From NCBI GenBank assembly GCA_016213675.1, contig JACQZW010000018.1:1-64000 (forward strand): a stretch of 64,000 nt of DNA. The letters run 5' to 3'. The stretch's first letter is position 1; every line of letters begins with the position of its first letter. Position numbers and translations under genes: made by a program. Below the pieces are notes generated by a model. The model was not told the origin of the DNA. It did no database searches and worked only from the letters and a program-made list of their open reading frames with translations. Below are positions 1 to 7,566 of this stretch, piece after piece. Origin of the DNA: Acidobacteriota bacterium (lineage in GTDB: Bacteria > Acidobacteriota > Thermoanaerobaculia > Thermoanaerobaculales > Thermoanaerobaculaceae).

Positions 1-1
1 C

Positions 2-205
2 CTCCCCCAACTCCGCCGCGACGTCGCCCTCTTCCCGACCATCCTGCTCGATCAGCTCGGCCCGCTCCCCCAACTACTTGGCAACGTGCTTCCGATCAGC
101 GAGCACCGAACGGTGGTCCACGATGTCCCGGCTCATTACCGGCTCGAGGCCCTTGCGTCACGCGGTCGACTGGATTCATGCTGCCGCCGATGGACGCTCC
201 CGTGA
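2..205 (+). CDS. Partial hypothetical protein, C-terminal end only
   Basis: An open frame enters from the left edge of the window and ends at a TGA at 203-205. About 67 residues are visible, including the stretch FPTILLDQLGPLPQLLGN, which reads like ordinary protein rather than a shadow frame. The last 28 bases overlap the start of the ABC ATPase gene, so the two are probably co-transcribed and translationally coupled. I see no recognisable domain in the visible tail. It may be a further component of the exporter encoded just downstream, but that is only a guess from position. Confidence 0.5.
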   Translation, partial: LPQLRRDVALFPTILLDQLGPLPQLLGNVLPISEHRTVVHDVPAHYRLEALASRGRLDSCCRRWTLP

Positions 206-1134
206 CGCCGATTGCGGTGACCGAGCTGCGCAAGACGTACCGGGCGTGGCGCAAGTCGCGGCGCATCGAGGCCCTGGGTGGGATCAGCCTCGAGGTGCGC
301 GAGGGCGAGATCTTCGGGTTGCTCGGGCCGAACGGCGCGGGGAAGACGACGCTGGTGAAGGTCCTGCTGGGGATTTGCCATGCCACGTCGGGCGACGCTC
401 GGCTGATGGGCCGCCGGGTCGGCGACGCGCGGGCTCGCCGCGAGGTCGGCTATCTGCCGGAGAACCTGCGCCTGCCGGACTTCCTGAGCGCGGAGACCGC
501 GCTGCACTTCCTGGGGCGGCTCTCCGGGATGCCGTCGGAGGCGCGGCGCAAGGCGGTGCCCGTGCTCCTGGAGCGGGTCGGGCTGCTGGACCGCCGACGT
601 TCCAAGGTGCGCACGTTCTCCAAGGGCATGACGCAGCGGCTGGGCCTGGCGCAGGCGCTCCTGCACCGCCCGCGGCTGGTTGTGCTGGACGAGCCGACCG
701 ACGGGGTCGATCCGATCGGGCGCAAGGAGATCCGCGACGTCCTGTTCGAGCTGCGGGGGACGGGCACGACGATCTTCCTCAACTCCCACCTCTTGTCCGA
801 GGTGGAGCTGATCTGCGACCGCGTCGCGATCCTCGACCGGGGAAAGATCCTTCGTGTCGGCGGGGTGGAGGAGCTGACGCGGCGCACGGACCGCTGGCGC
901 ATCGCGGTCGAGGGTGACGCGGGCGCGGCGCTGGCGGCGCTGGACGGACAGCGTGAGCCGCAGGTGGTTCGCGGCGCGGTCGAGTTCTCGGCGCCGTCGG
1001 CGCTGGAGATGAACGCGGCGATCGATCGGTTGCGCGCGGCGGGCATCGTGATCCGCGAGGTGGCCCCGGTCTCGGCGTCGCTGGAGGAGGCGTTCCTGGA
1101 AATCGTGGAGCACGGGCGGGAGGGCGCGTCGTGA
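178..1134 (+). CDS. ABC transporter ATP-binding protein (ABC-2 exporter type)
   Basis: This is the ATPase subunit of a two-gene exporter, cytoplasmic and membrane-associated. Walker A is GLLGPNGAGKTT at about residues 47-58; a signature FSKGM followed by QRLGLAQAL, Walker B VVLDEPTDGVDP and the switch histidine in LNSHLLSEVE follow in the normal order. The FSKGM form is typical of the CcmA/NatA group of drug, antibiotic and polysaccharide ABC-2 exporters. At 318 residues it has a family-typical regulatory C-terminal extension of about 80 residues. ATG178 is taken as the start; ATG190, in the same frame, is equally plausible because the start overlaps the upstream gene. The permease follows with a 4-base GTGA overlap. 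The substrate cannot be read from sequence. Confidence 0.93.
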   Translation: MLPPMDAPVTPIAVTELRKTYRAWRKSRRIEALGGISLEVREGEIFGLLGPNGAGKTTLVKVLLGICHATSGDARLMGRRVGDARARREVGYLPENLRLPDFLSAETALHFLGRLSGMPSEARRKAVPVLLERVGLLDRRRSKVRTFSKGMTQRLGLAQALLHRPRLVVLDEPTDGVDPIGRKEIRDVLFELRGTGTTIFLNSHLLSEVELICDRVAILDRGKILRVGGVEELTRRTDRWRIAVEGDAGAALAALDGQREPQVVRGAVEFSAPSALEMNAAIDRLRAAGIVIREVAPVSASLEEAFLEIVEHGREGAS

Positions 1135-1949
1135 GCGGGTTCCTCTCCGTCGTGCGGCACACGCTGAGCGAGGCGCTGCACCGCAAGCTCCTGCTGGCGA
1201 TGCTCGCGATGATCGTCCTCGACCTGATCCTGACGGCGGCGCTGATCGGCTCCGCCTCCGGCTTCATCACCCTGGGCGGCTCGCTGATCAAGGCCTCGGG
1301 GGGCGGCGAGGGAACGATCCGCTCCATCTACGGCGGTCTGGCCGGGGTCTTCTACTACCCGGGGCTGCTGCTCATGTGCTGGGTCACGGCCAGCTTCTTC
1401 CCGCGGATGCAGGAGCGGGGCACGATCGACCTCCTGTTGTCCAAGCCGATCGGCCGGGTCGCGCTGTTCGCCGGGCGCTACGCCGGCTGCGCCGTCCTCG
1501 CGTTGCTCGTCGCCGCGGTGTTCTTCGGCGGGAACTTCCTGGTCCTGGGCTGGAAGACGGGGTTCTGGGAGCCGCGCTTCCTGCTCACGATCCCGGCCAC
1601 GGTGTCGGCCTACCTGGCGTTCCTGTCGATGATGGCGGTGATCTCCCTGGCGAGCCGAGCCACGGTGCTGGGGGCGCTGATGGTGACGCTCTACGTCATC
1701 ATGGTCGGTCCGCTGCTCTACTCGGCGCAGACCTGGATCGGCGAGACGCTGATGGGCGACTCGATCTGGGCGTCGCTCTTCGCCGTGCTGTACAACGTCC
1801 TGCCGCGCACAGCCGAGACCGGCTACACGCTGTTCCAGACGATCCGGCATGGGACCCTGGAGGACACCGCCGCGCTGTTCCAGGTCGCCGTCTCCGCCCT
1901 CGCCTGGTTCGCGCTGGGGGCCTGGTGGTTCCGCAGGAAGGACTACTGA
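1131..1949 (+). CDS. ABC-2 type transporter permease
   Basis: A 272-residue polytopic membrane protein and the partner of the preceding ATPase. It starts at GTG1131, overlapping the ATPase stop by four bases (GTGA), a classic coupling arrangement. The first hydrophobic segment, around residues 20-45, is followed by a soluble loop. At least five further membrane segments are visible, for example WVTASFFP, YAGCAVLALLVAAVFF and MMAVISLAS. The motif RGTIDLLLSKPIGR after the second helix is characteristic of ABC-2 permeases, where an intracellular loop contacts the ATPase. The gene ends close to a convergently oriented RNA ligase gene. The 119-base gap between them is a G-rich, purine-biased tract with no clear terminator. 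Confidence 0.85.
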   Translation: MSGFLSVVRHTLSEALHRKLLLAMLAMIVLDLILTAALIGSASGFITLGGSLIKASGGGEGTIRSIYGGLAGVFYYPGLLLMCWVTASFFPRMQERGTIDLLLSKPIGRVALFAGRYAGCAVLALLVAAVFFGGNFLVLGWKTGFWEPRFLLTIPATVSAYLAFLSMMAVISLASRATVLGALMVTLYVIMVGPLLYSAQTWIGETLMGDSIWASLFAVLYNVLPRTAETGYTLFQTIRHGTLEDTAALFQVAVSALAWFALGAWWFRRKDY

Positions 1950-2068
1950 GCTGCGAGTCCTGCGGCTTGGGACGGCGCGTCAGCCTTTCCGGACCGGGCG
2001 AGGAGAGGTGGGGAGGTCGGCGGGAGAGGTGGGGAGGGGGCGGGGGCAAGAGCCCTGGAGACCGCGCG

Positions 2069-3094
2069 CTAGGAATCCGTGTAGTCGGTGTGGCCGCCCA
2101 GGAGGTACTTGTCGCCCTTGTACTTGAGGACGACGCGGCGGACGCCGCCGCCGAATTCCTGGAAGCGCTCCGCGACGGGGCGGAGCACGACGCCCTCGCG
2201 GTAGCGGTCGCCTCCGACGGACGACGGCGCATCGGCTTCGCGACGGATCGCGTCGAGCGAGAACGGGCCGCGGTAGACGACGGGCACCGTCGCGATGCCG
2301 TGGCGCTCGCAGGCGGCGTGGAAGTCGTCGTAGCCGAGGTACTTGCCATCGACGGCGAGGTCGAAGGCCAGGAAGTCGATGCGGTTCTTGCGGCCGTAGT
2401 CGAAGTCCTGCACCTTGGTCCCGAACACCTCGCCGAAGAGGATCACGCGGCGGGCGGCCGAGCCGTACGACTCCAGCAGCGCCTTCACCGGCTCCATCGA
2501 GAGCAGGGGGAACCAGTAGAGGTTGACCGTCGTGGCGTCCGGGGGCGGGCGTTTGCGGCGCAGGGCGTGGGATCCGGCCATGAATTCCCCCTCGACCAGG
2601 CCGACGCGGCAGTTCGTGCCGTCGATTTTCTCGGTGACGACGACTTCCTCGCCGGGCCGGAAGGCGTCGGGGAAGTTCCGCAGGTCCTCCATATCGGTGT
2701 AGCGGTGGAACAGCGGATGGTCCACTTCGGCGTCGCCGGCCCCGGGACGGATCGGCGGCTCGTACTTCGTGGCCCGGTAGTGCTCGGCGACGTTCGTCCC
2801 CTCGGCCCAGGAGTCGTCGTCGGGCTTGACGACGAGTCCGAACGACGACTCGCCGCGCAGGGAGGCGCCTTTGACGCGCCCCTTGGCCAGGTACTTCGTG
2901 GCGTTGAAGCGGTCGGAGACGTCGGGGGGCAGGATCGAGTCCGGTGGGAAGTAGACGACCTTCTCGCCGTCCCGGAACTGGCCTTTGCCCACGACGACCT
3001 GCCATCCGAGCACCTCGGCGATCTCGAGCCGATCGGCGTTCGGGTGCGGCCGGATCTTCGAGATGCGGGTCACGGAGACGATCAAGCTGCTCAT
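2069..3094 (-). CDS. RNA ligase, Rnl5 / DRB0094 (DraRnl) type
   Basis: A 341-residue ATP-dependent RNA ligase. The nucleotidyltransferase motifs are readable in order: motif I KIDGT with the adenylated lysine at residue 156, motif III FGEVFG at about 220, motif IV REGVVLRP at about 299 and motif V LKYKGDKY at about 323. The N-terminal 60 residues (KIRPHPNADRLEIAEVLGW) form an OB-fold-like module resembling tRNA-binding domains, which is the hallmark of the Deinococcus radiodurans DraRnl (Rnl5) family. That family is known to seal nicks in duplexes where the 3'-OH strand is RNA. A longer reading frame exists, but ATG3094 is preceded by GGGAGGGA at good spacing and starts the conserved domain directly. 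The gene stands alone, with no 3'-end healing enzyme beside it. Confidence 0.92.
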   Translation of the reverse strand: MSSLIVSVTRISKIRPHPNADRLEIAEVLGWQVVVGKGQFRDGEKVVYFPPDSILPPDVSDRFNATKYLAKGRVKGASLRGESSFGLVVKPDDDSWAEGTNVAEHYRATKYEPPIRPGAGDAEVDHPLFHRYTDMEDLRNFPDAFRPGEEVVVTEKIDGTNCRVGLVEGEFMAGSHALRRKRPPPDATTVNLYWFPLLSMEPVKALLESYGSAARRVILFGEVFGTKVQDFDYGRKNRIDFLAFDLAVDGKYLGYDDFHAACERHGIATVPVVYRGPFSLDAIRREADAPSSVGGDRYREGVVLRPVAERFQEFGGGVRRVVLKYKGDKYLLGGHTDYTDS

Positions 3095-3183
3095 GACATT
3101 CCCTCCCGGCGCCAGTGGCGCGGCCCAAGGTAGCGCATGCGGCTGGCCGGCGCTACCGCGCACTCTCGACCGGAGCACGCCGG

Positions 3184-3212
3184 TTGCCGCCGAACCTCGT
3201 CTCGGCTAGCTT
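3184..3212 (+). promoter_or_regulatory. Candidate promoter of the WD40 lipoprotein gene
   Basis: TTGCCG at 3184-3189 and TAGCTT at 3207-3212 are separated by exactly 17 bases. The -10 element ends only 8 bases before ATG3221. Transcription starting at the usual distance would give a leaderless or nearly leaderless message, consistent with the absence of a properly spaced ribosome binding site there. Confidence 0.45.
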
Positions 3213-3220
3213 TGCCGAGG

Positions 3221-5299
3221 ATGGTGTCAGGGCTGCCGCGGACCGGCACGGCGACCGGGCGGGGTCTCGCATGGATGCTGGCGTTCGTCGCATCCGGCCC
3301 GTTGGCGCCAGCGTGCGGCCGCGGACAAGCTCGGCCGACGGACGGCGACGCGACGGCGCGCAGCTTCGTCCCGCCGCGGCTGGACGCCGCGCGGGACGAT
3401 CTGCCGTGCGGCGCGCTGCGGTGGCTGGGTGCGACGCCGATGCGGCACGAGGGGATCGGCGCCCTGGTGTTCGCACCCGACGGGCGGCGGTTCGCGACGG
3501 TGGGGAGCGACGGCAGGGTGCGCGTGTGGGCAACCGGGACTGGGCAGGCGGAGGTCGCTATTCCGCACGGAGAAGGGTCGGCAGGCGTTACGCCCATCAC
3601 CTGGTCGCCGGATGGCCGTCTCCTCGCGGTGGGGCGAGCCGACGGCTACGTCAATCTGTGGGACTCGAGGACGGGAGAGCGGGTGCTCGAGTTCCGGGCG
3701 TACGAGCACTGGATGGGGCCGTTGGCCTTCTCGCCCGATGGCCGTCTCCTGGCCACTTCGGCGGCCGATGGGCCCTTGATCCGGGTCTGGGCCGCGTCTT
3801 CCGGCGATCCGGTCCGCGACGTCCGGCTCGATGGCGAATCCACGCCGTTTGAGTGGGATCGGCCCGAACCGGCGAAAGCAATCGCGTTCACGCGCGACAA
3901 CCGGAGCCTTCGGGCGATGGACGCCTACGGCTTCGTGCGGAGCTGGGATCTGTCCACTGGTGCCGAGGCCCCCGTCGAGAAACGAATGGGGGACGACCCT
4001 GTGGCGTCGGCGGTCTTCGCCCGCGACGGCGCGATCGTCGCCTGGCAGAGTCGGGCGCACTCGATCTGCGTGCGCGATCTCGAGGCCGGGCGGACGCTGC
4101 TATGCGCCGTGCGACAGGAGCTGCGGGACAGCACGTGCGGGTTCTACCATCCCGGGAACTTCGTCGTGTCTTCGGACGGACGCGCCGTCGCGGAGATCCG
4201 CGACCGGCTGCGCCTCTGGTCCGCCGTCACCGGCAGGATGGTTTTCGAGGTGGGCGGTCGCGAAACGTTGGCGTGCGCCGCGCTTTCCCCGGACGGCAGC
4301 CTGTTGGCCAGCGGCTCGAAGGTCGGGCGAATCCGGCTGTGGGATGCCACGACCGGCGAAGAGCTATTGCGCAGCGACGAAGGCCTCGAGCTCGTGGCCT
4401 CGCGGTTGGCCTGGTCGTCGGCCGGCGACGACCTCCTGGCCATCGACGTCGACGGTTCTGCCGCGGTGATCCACGCCGCGACGACGGCGGCACCGGTGAT
4501 TCGCGGAGTCAACCTGGACCCGGGGGAACGCGTGCTCGACTTCTCCGCCGACGGCCGCCTCGTGGCCGTCGTGAACCGCGATCTCCCGCTGGGGATCCGA
4601 CCACCCGAATCGGACGACGCCGTTCGCGTGCTGGCCCCCGACCGTTCCATCGTGACGGCCTCGTGCGCGGCCTTCACGCCGAACGGCGAGTTCCTTGCAT
4701 CGGCGCACGGCCCGGGCCCTGGAACCCCGAAGCCGGTCATTCGATTGTGGGACGTGGCGACCGGGGCAGTGGCGGTCGAGGTGACGAGCGACGCGTACGC
4801 CATCGAGCGGCTCGTCTTCTCCCCCGACGGACGGCGGCTGGCGTCGATCGGCAGAGGCGGCGAGCTGGAGCTATGGACGGCAAGCGGCCTTCTGCCCATC
4901 CGGACGGGCCGGCCGGCCGGCGAGCGGATCCGGGGAATCGCCTTCTCTCCTGGCGACGGGTCCGTCGTGTCGTGGGGCGGGGCACGCGGCTTTGCCGCAT
5001 GGGACCCGAACACCGGTAGCGTCGTGTCCGAAGGCGCCACGGGGGGCCCCACGGCAGCGGCCGCCGCGTATTCCCGGGACGGGCGGTGGCTGGCGATCGC
5101 GTGGGCGAGCGACCGGCTGGAGCTGTTCGATTCGACGATGACCGAGTCCGTTGCGGAGTTCGCAACCGGCCAGCCGGCCGTAACCTCCTTGGCCTTCTCC
5201 GGCGACGCGATGACGCTGGCGTCGGCCGGAAGCGACGGGACGGTCCTGCTGTGGGACCTGACGCGATTCGGACCGCGCGTCGTCGAGCCGCTCAACTGA
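3221..5299 (+). CDS. WD40-repeat lipoprotein
   Basis: About 692 residues. The N-terminus has a basic patch, a hydrophobic stretch and a lipobox-like LAPAC, so it is probably exported and lipidated. The rest is WD40 blades. Repeats such as FAPDGRRFATVGSDGRVRVW, FSPDGRLLATSAAD and LSPDGSLLASGSKVGRIRLW recur through the protein, with at least eight clear copies, enough for one or two beta-propellers. The frame is open upstream to 3137. ATG3221 is chosen because it gives a sensible signal peptide and lies just after a candidate promoter; ATG3275 is an alternative. Such proteins are interaction scaffolds, and I cannot name a partner. It converges with the next gene only 9 bases away. Confidence 0.85.
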   Translation: MVSGLPRTGTATGRGLAWMLAFVASGPLAPACGRGQARPTDGDATARSFVPPRLDAARDDLPCGALRWLGATPMRHEGIGALVFAPDGRRFATVGSDGRVRVWATGTGQAEVAIPHGEGSAGVTPITWSPDGRLLAVGRADGYVNLWDSRTGERVLEFRAYEHWMGPLAFSPDGRLLATSAADGPLIRVWAASSGDPVRDVRLDGESTPFEWDRPEPAKAIAFTRDNRSLRAMDAYGFVRSWDLSTGAEAPVEKRMGDDPVASAVFARDGAIVAWQSRAHSICVRDLEAGRTLLCAVRQELRDSTCGFYHPGNFVVSSDGRAVAEIRDRLRLWSAVTGRMVFEVGGRETLACAALSPDGSLLASGSKVGRIRLWDATTGEELLRSDEGLELVASRLAWSSAGDDLLAIDVDGSAAVIHAATTAAPVIRGVNLDPGERVLDFSADGRLVAVVNRDLPLGIRPPESDDAVRVLAPDRSIVTASCAAFTPNGEFLASAHGPGPGTPKPVIRLWDVATGAVAVEVTSDAYAIERLVFSPDGRRLASIGRGGELELWTASGLLPIRTGRPAGERIRGIAFSPGDGSVVSWGGARGFAAWDPNTGSVVSEGATGGPTAAAAAYSRDGRWLAIAWASDRLELFDSTMTESVAEFATGQPAVTSLAFSGDAMTLASAGSDGTVLLWDLTRFGPRVVEPLN

Positions 5300-5308
5300 A
5301 TGCCACGG

Positions 5309-6454
5309 CTACAGCGGCACTTCGGGGACGCAGGGCGAGGTGCCCGCACCGACAACGCGAATGGGGGCCTCGGGAACGAGCACGACGAGGTCGCGGTCGG
5401 GCGAGTCGCTGGCGTCGTGGTCCAGGCGCGTGACGCGACTGACCCGGGCCCGGGGGGAGAGGAGGCAGGCTTCGCCGCAGGAGCGCGCGAGGCAGTCCAG
5501 CGCCTCGGCGGACATCCCGCCGCCGCACTCGTCGGTCACGTCGCCGGTCTCGAGCGCGCAGTCGAGCTGTGTCGAGCAGACCGGGTCGGCGCGGCAGGAG
5601 TCCCACACACCGGGGCACGAGGTGTCGAAGCACGCCTCACAGCCGGCCGGCGGGGCCTCGGTAAAGAGGTACGCGTCGCCGCCGAAGAACGCGAAAGCCG
5701 CCGCGCTCGTCTGCGCGAACCCGTCCAGGCTCAACATGTCCAGCACCGTCGCATCGGACTTGTCCAGGTCGAGCACCTTGGCCGGCAGGGCGCCGCCGAA
5801 GCCGAACAGGCGGCCGCTCCGCGTGCCCGCCAGCTCGCCGCCGTCGAAGTCGAGCGGCCCGAGGCGGCGCAGCTCCATCGTGTCCGGATCCAGGACGCCG
5901 AGCGCGCCGAGGCCCGGGCCTTCGCGGAACGGGCCCGAGCCCGAGTACGAGAAGGCGTAGAGGTGGGTGCAGGCGTTTCCCGGCCCGTCGCCGGTGAAGG
6001 CCATGCCGAACAGGCCGAAGACGGAGCCCGGGCGGTAGCCGGAGTCGACGCAACCGCCGGGCTCGTTGACGTCGAGCGTGTAGATGCGGCGCGAAGTGAC
6101 GTCCAGGATCCACGCCGTCCCGCGCTCATCGACGGCCATCGAGAACGGTTGGACGCCCCCGCCGCAGATCATCGACGCGACCAGCGCGAACGCGTTGGCG
6201 GCGGGCTCGTAGTTCCACAGCTCGCCGTCGTCCGAGACGACGAAGATCCGATCGTTGTGCAGGCCGGGCGAGCACGCGCAGACGGCGGAGGCGTCGTCGG
6301 CGACAATGTCGCCCGTGAGATCCGCGAGGCCGTCGACGAGCGCTTCGCCGTCCCCGCCGTCACTTGGCTCGCCCGGCGGATTGGAGCATGCGACGGTGAG
6401 GGCCGCCGGGAGGAGCAGGGCGAGGGTAAAGGAGCAGTAACGTGTCGCGAGCAT
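5309..6454 (-). CDS. Putative lipoprotein with propeller-like N-part and Cys-rich C-part
   Basis: A 381-residue exported protein. The signal peptide MLATRYCSFTLALLLPAAL is followed by the lipobox LTVAC. Short segments such as DRIFVVSDDGELWNYEP and RGTAWILDVTSRRIYTLDV have the alternating pattern of beta-propeller blades. Between about residues 265 and 340 there is a cluster of cysteines (CEACFDTSC, CRADPVC, CLARSCGEAC) suggesting a small disulfide-bonded module. ATG6454 is preceded by GGAGGATCG. It lies 15 bases downstream of the Rpn-like gene on the same strand, so the two may share a transcript, though their functions look unrelated. No named family was recognised. Confidence 0.7.
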   Translation of the reverse strand: MLATRYCSFTLALLLPAALTVACSNPPGEPSDGGDGEALVDGLADLTGDIVADDASAVCACSPGLHNDRIFVVSDDGELWNYEPAANAFALVASMICGGGVQPFSMAVDERGTAWILDVTSRRIYTLDVNEPGGCVDSGYRPGSVFGLFGMAFTGDGPGNACTHLYAFSYSGSGPFREGPGLGALGVLDPDTMELRRLGPLDFDGGELAGTRSGRLFGFGGALPAKVLDLDKSDATVLDMLSLDGFAQTSAAAFAFFGGDAYLFTEAPPAGCEACFDTSCPGVWDSCRADPVCSTQLDCALETGDVTDECGGGMSAEALDCLARSCGEACLLSPRARVSRVTRLDHDASDSPDRDLVVLVPEAPIRVVGAGTSPCVPEVPL

Positions 6455-6469
6455 CGATCCTCCGCCAGG

Positions 6470-7369
6470 CTAGCCCGCCAACTCCTCCGTTGGCCGCACC
6501 AGGACGGCTCGACGAAGCAGCCGATCCAACTCGTCAGGGTCGCGGCATGCGCGCACCCGCGCGGCCAAGGCTTCGGGCACCGTGAGACCGCGCGCCGCCA
6601 GCACCGCGAAAATCGCCTCGGCCTTCCCCTCGGTACGACCTTGGTCGACCAACCTCCGGAAAAGCTCGCTCTGGTACTCGTGGTTCGTGCTCATCCATTC
6701 CTCCAACGCCAGCCGGCCGGCCATGGAGAGCAGGCTGAGCATGAGGTCGATGTGAGTATAGCGCTCCGGCGGCCGCTGAGACAGGACCGCCTCGGTCGCC
6801 ACCTTGCAGATCGCCGGCCCCTCCGGATCCCTCGCGTGCGCCAGCGCGCTGAGCACGGCCAGTTCCGGAGCCGCACGCGCCGCCTGTTGATCCGTGACCA
6901 GCGGAATGTTCTTCGGCCCCACCACGATCGGTTGGAGCCGCATCCCGCCCATCTCGATCGTCTGTGCACACCAGCCCGCGACCACGTCATCGACCGCCAC
7001 GACCAGGAGCCAGACCGGGCAGCGGAGGCGGCCCCACAGCGCCGCGACGTATTGGGGCCAGGATCGGTGCTTGTCCTTGTCCGTGGCGAGCTGCACCTCC
7101 ACCACGATCGCCAGCTCGGTGCACGGCGCACCGACTTCGACGACGAGATCGGCCCGGTACTCGGCCGGCCGGAGCTGGGCGAAAGTCTGGCCAACGGCGT
7201 GGGCCGTGGCTGCGGCTTCGGGGGCGATCGGCAGGCCCCCGGCGCGACCGGGCAGTTCGGCGCCCCAGCCTGCCCTGAGCCCTGAGCGAGCGAAGCGAGT
7301 CGAAGGGTCGAAGGGAGCAGGTTTGCCCCGCAGGAGGTCGAGAACCTGCTCGTGCAGAGCTGACGGCAT
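6470..7369 (-). CDS. Rpn / PD-(D/E)XK-like protein of unknown function
   Basis: About 299 residues, beginning MPSALHEQVLDLL. This start matches a family common in actinobacteria and myxobacteria, although the frame extends upstream to 7555. The core carries ADLVVEV followed by AIVVEVQ, the D...ExQ pattern of PD-(D/E)XK nuclease folds as in the Rpn (recombination-promoting nuclease) group. Later segments WPQYVAALWGRLRCPVWLLVV and PELAVLSALAHA are also family features. Residues about 19-33 (FDPSTRFARSGLRAG) are encoded by a REP-like dispersed repeat, so this copy may have a disrupted N-terminus. The C-terminal 60 residues (QGRTEGKAEAIFAVLAARGL) resemble the tail of Rpn/DUF4351-type proteins. 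Nuclease activity is inferred only. Confidence 0.72.
   Translation of the reverse strand: MPSALHEQVLDLLRGKPAPFDPSTRFARSGLRAGWGAELPGRAGGLPIAPEAAATAHAVGQTFAQLRPAEYRADLVVEVGAPCTELAIVVEVQLATDKDKHRSWPQYVAALWGRLRCPVWLLVVAVDDVVAGWCAQTIEMGGMRLQPIVVGPKNIPLVTDQQAARAAPELAVLSALAHARDPEGPAICKVATEAVLSQRPPERYTHIDLMLSLLSMAGRLALEEWMSTNHEYQSELFRRLVDQGRTEGKAEAIFAVLAARGLTVPEALAARVRACRDPDELDRLLRRAVLVRPTEELAG
7272..7315. repeat. REP-like dispersed repeat inside the Rpn-like gene
   Basis: The segment reads CCCTGAGC, then CCTGAGCGAGCGAAGCGAG, then TCGAAGGG twice. This CCTGAGCG...CGAAGGG pattern is a widespread short interspersed motif in bacterial genomes. Related sequence occurs in this window at 46074-46109 and, more weakly, at 35091-35139. 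Here it lies in frame within coding sequence, encoding about residues 19-33 of the Rpn-like protein. Confidence 0.6.
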
Positions 7370-7384
7370 CGATCCACGGGAAGA

Positions 7385-7523
7385 GCACGACGCGTGCCAG
7401 CGGCCGGTGCGCGAAATCACGGCGTTCTGTACGCCCCCGAGTGGCGGTCCGCCGGCGGGGTGGCGGCGGCCGCCGGCGGAGCGCGTGCAGAGTCCCGTGA
7501 TTTCGCGGCCTGGCGCGTGGTGC
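7385..7523. repeat. Large imperfect palindrome upstream of the RAYT transposase
   Basis: The outer arms contain a perfect 12-base match, GCGAAATCACGG at 7411-7422 and its complement at 7495-7506, and similarity continues outward (around GACGCGTGCCAG and CTGGCGCGT) to about 7385 and 7523. A second perfect inverted repeat, TCCGCCGGCGG at 7448-7458 against 7470-7480, forms an inner hairpin. The whole unit sits between the divergently transcribed Rpn-like gene and the RAYT gene. It could be the RAYT's own REP-type substrate or a two-way regulatory structure. Confidence 0.65.
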
Positions 7524-7566
7524 GTCCAGGCACGCCGGGTGCATCGCTGGCCCATGGAGGCCGCCG

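Noticed and set aside
7385-7523. Rho-independent terminator for the Rpn-like gene
   Set aside because: It lies upstream of that gene's start, not after its stop, and lacks a U-run.
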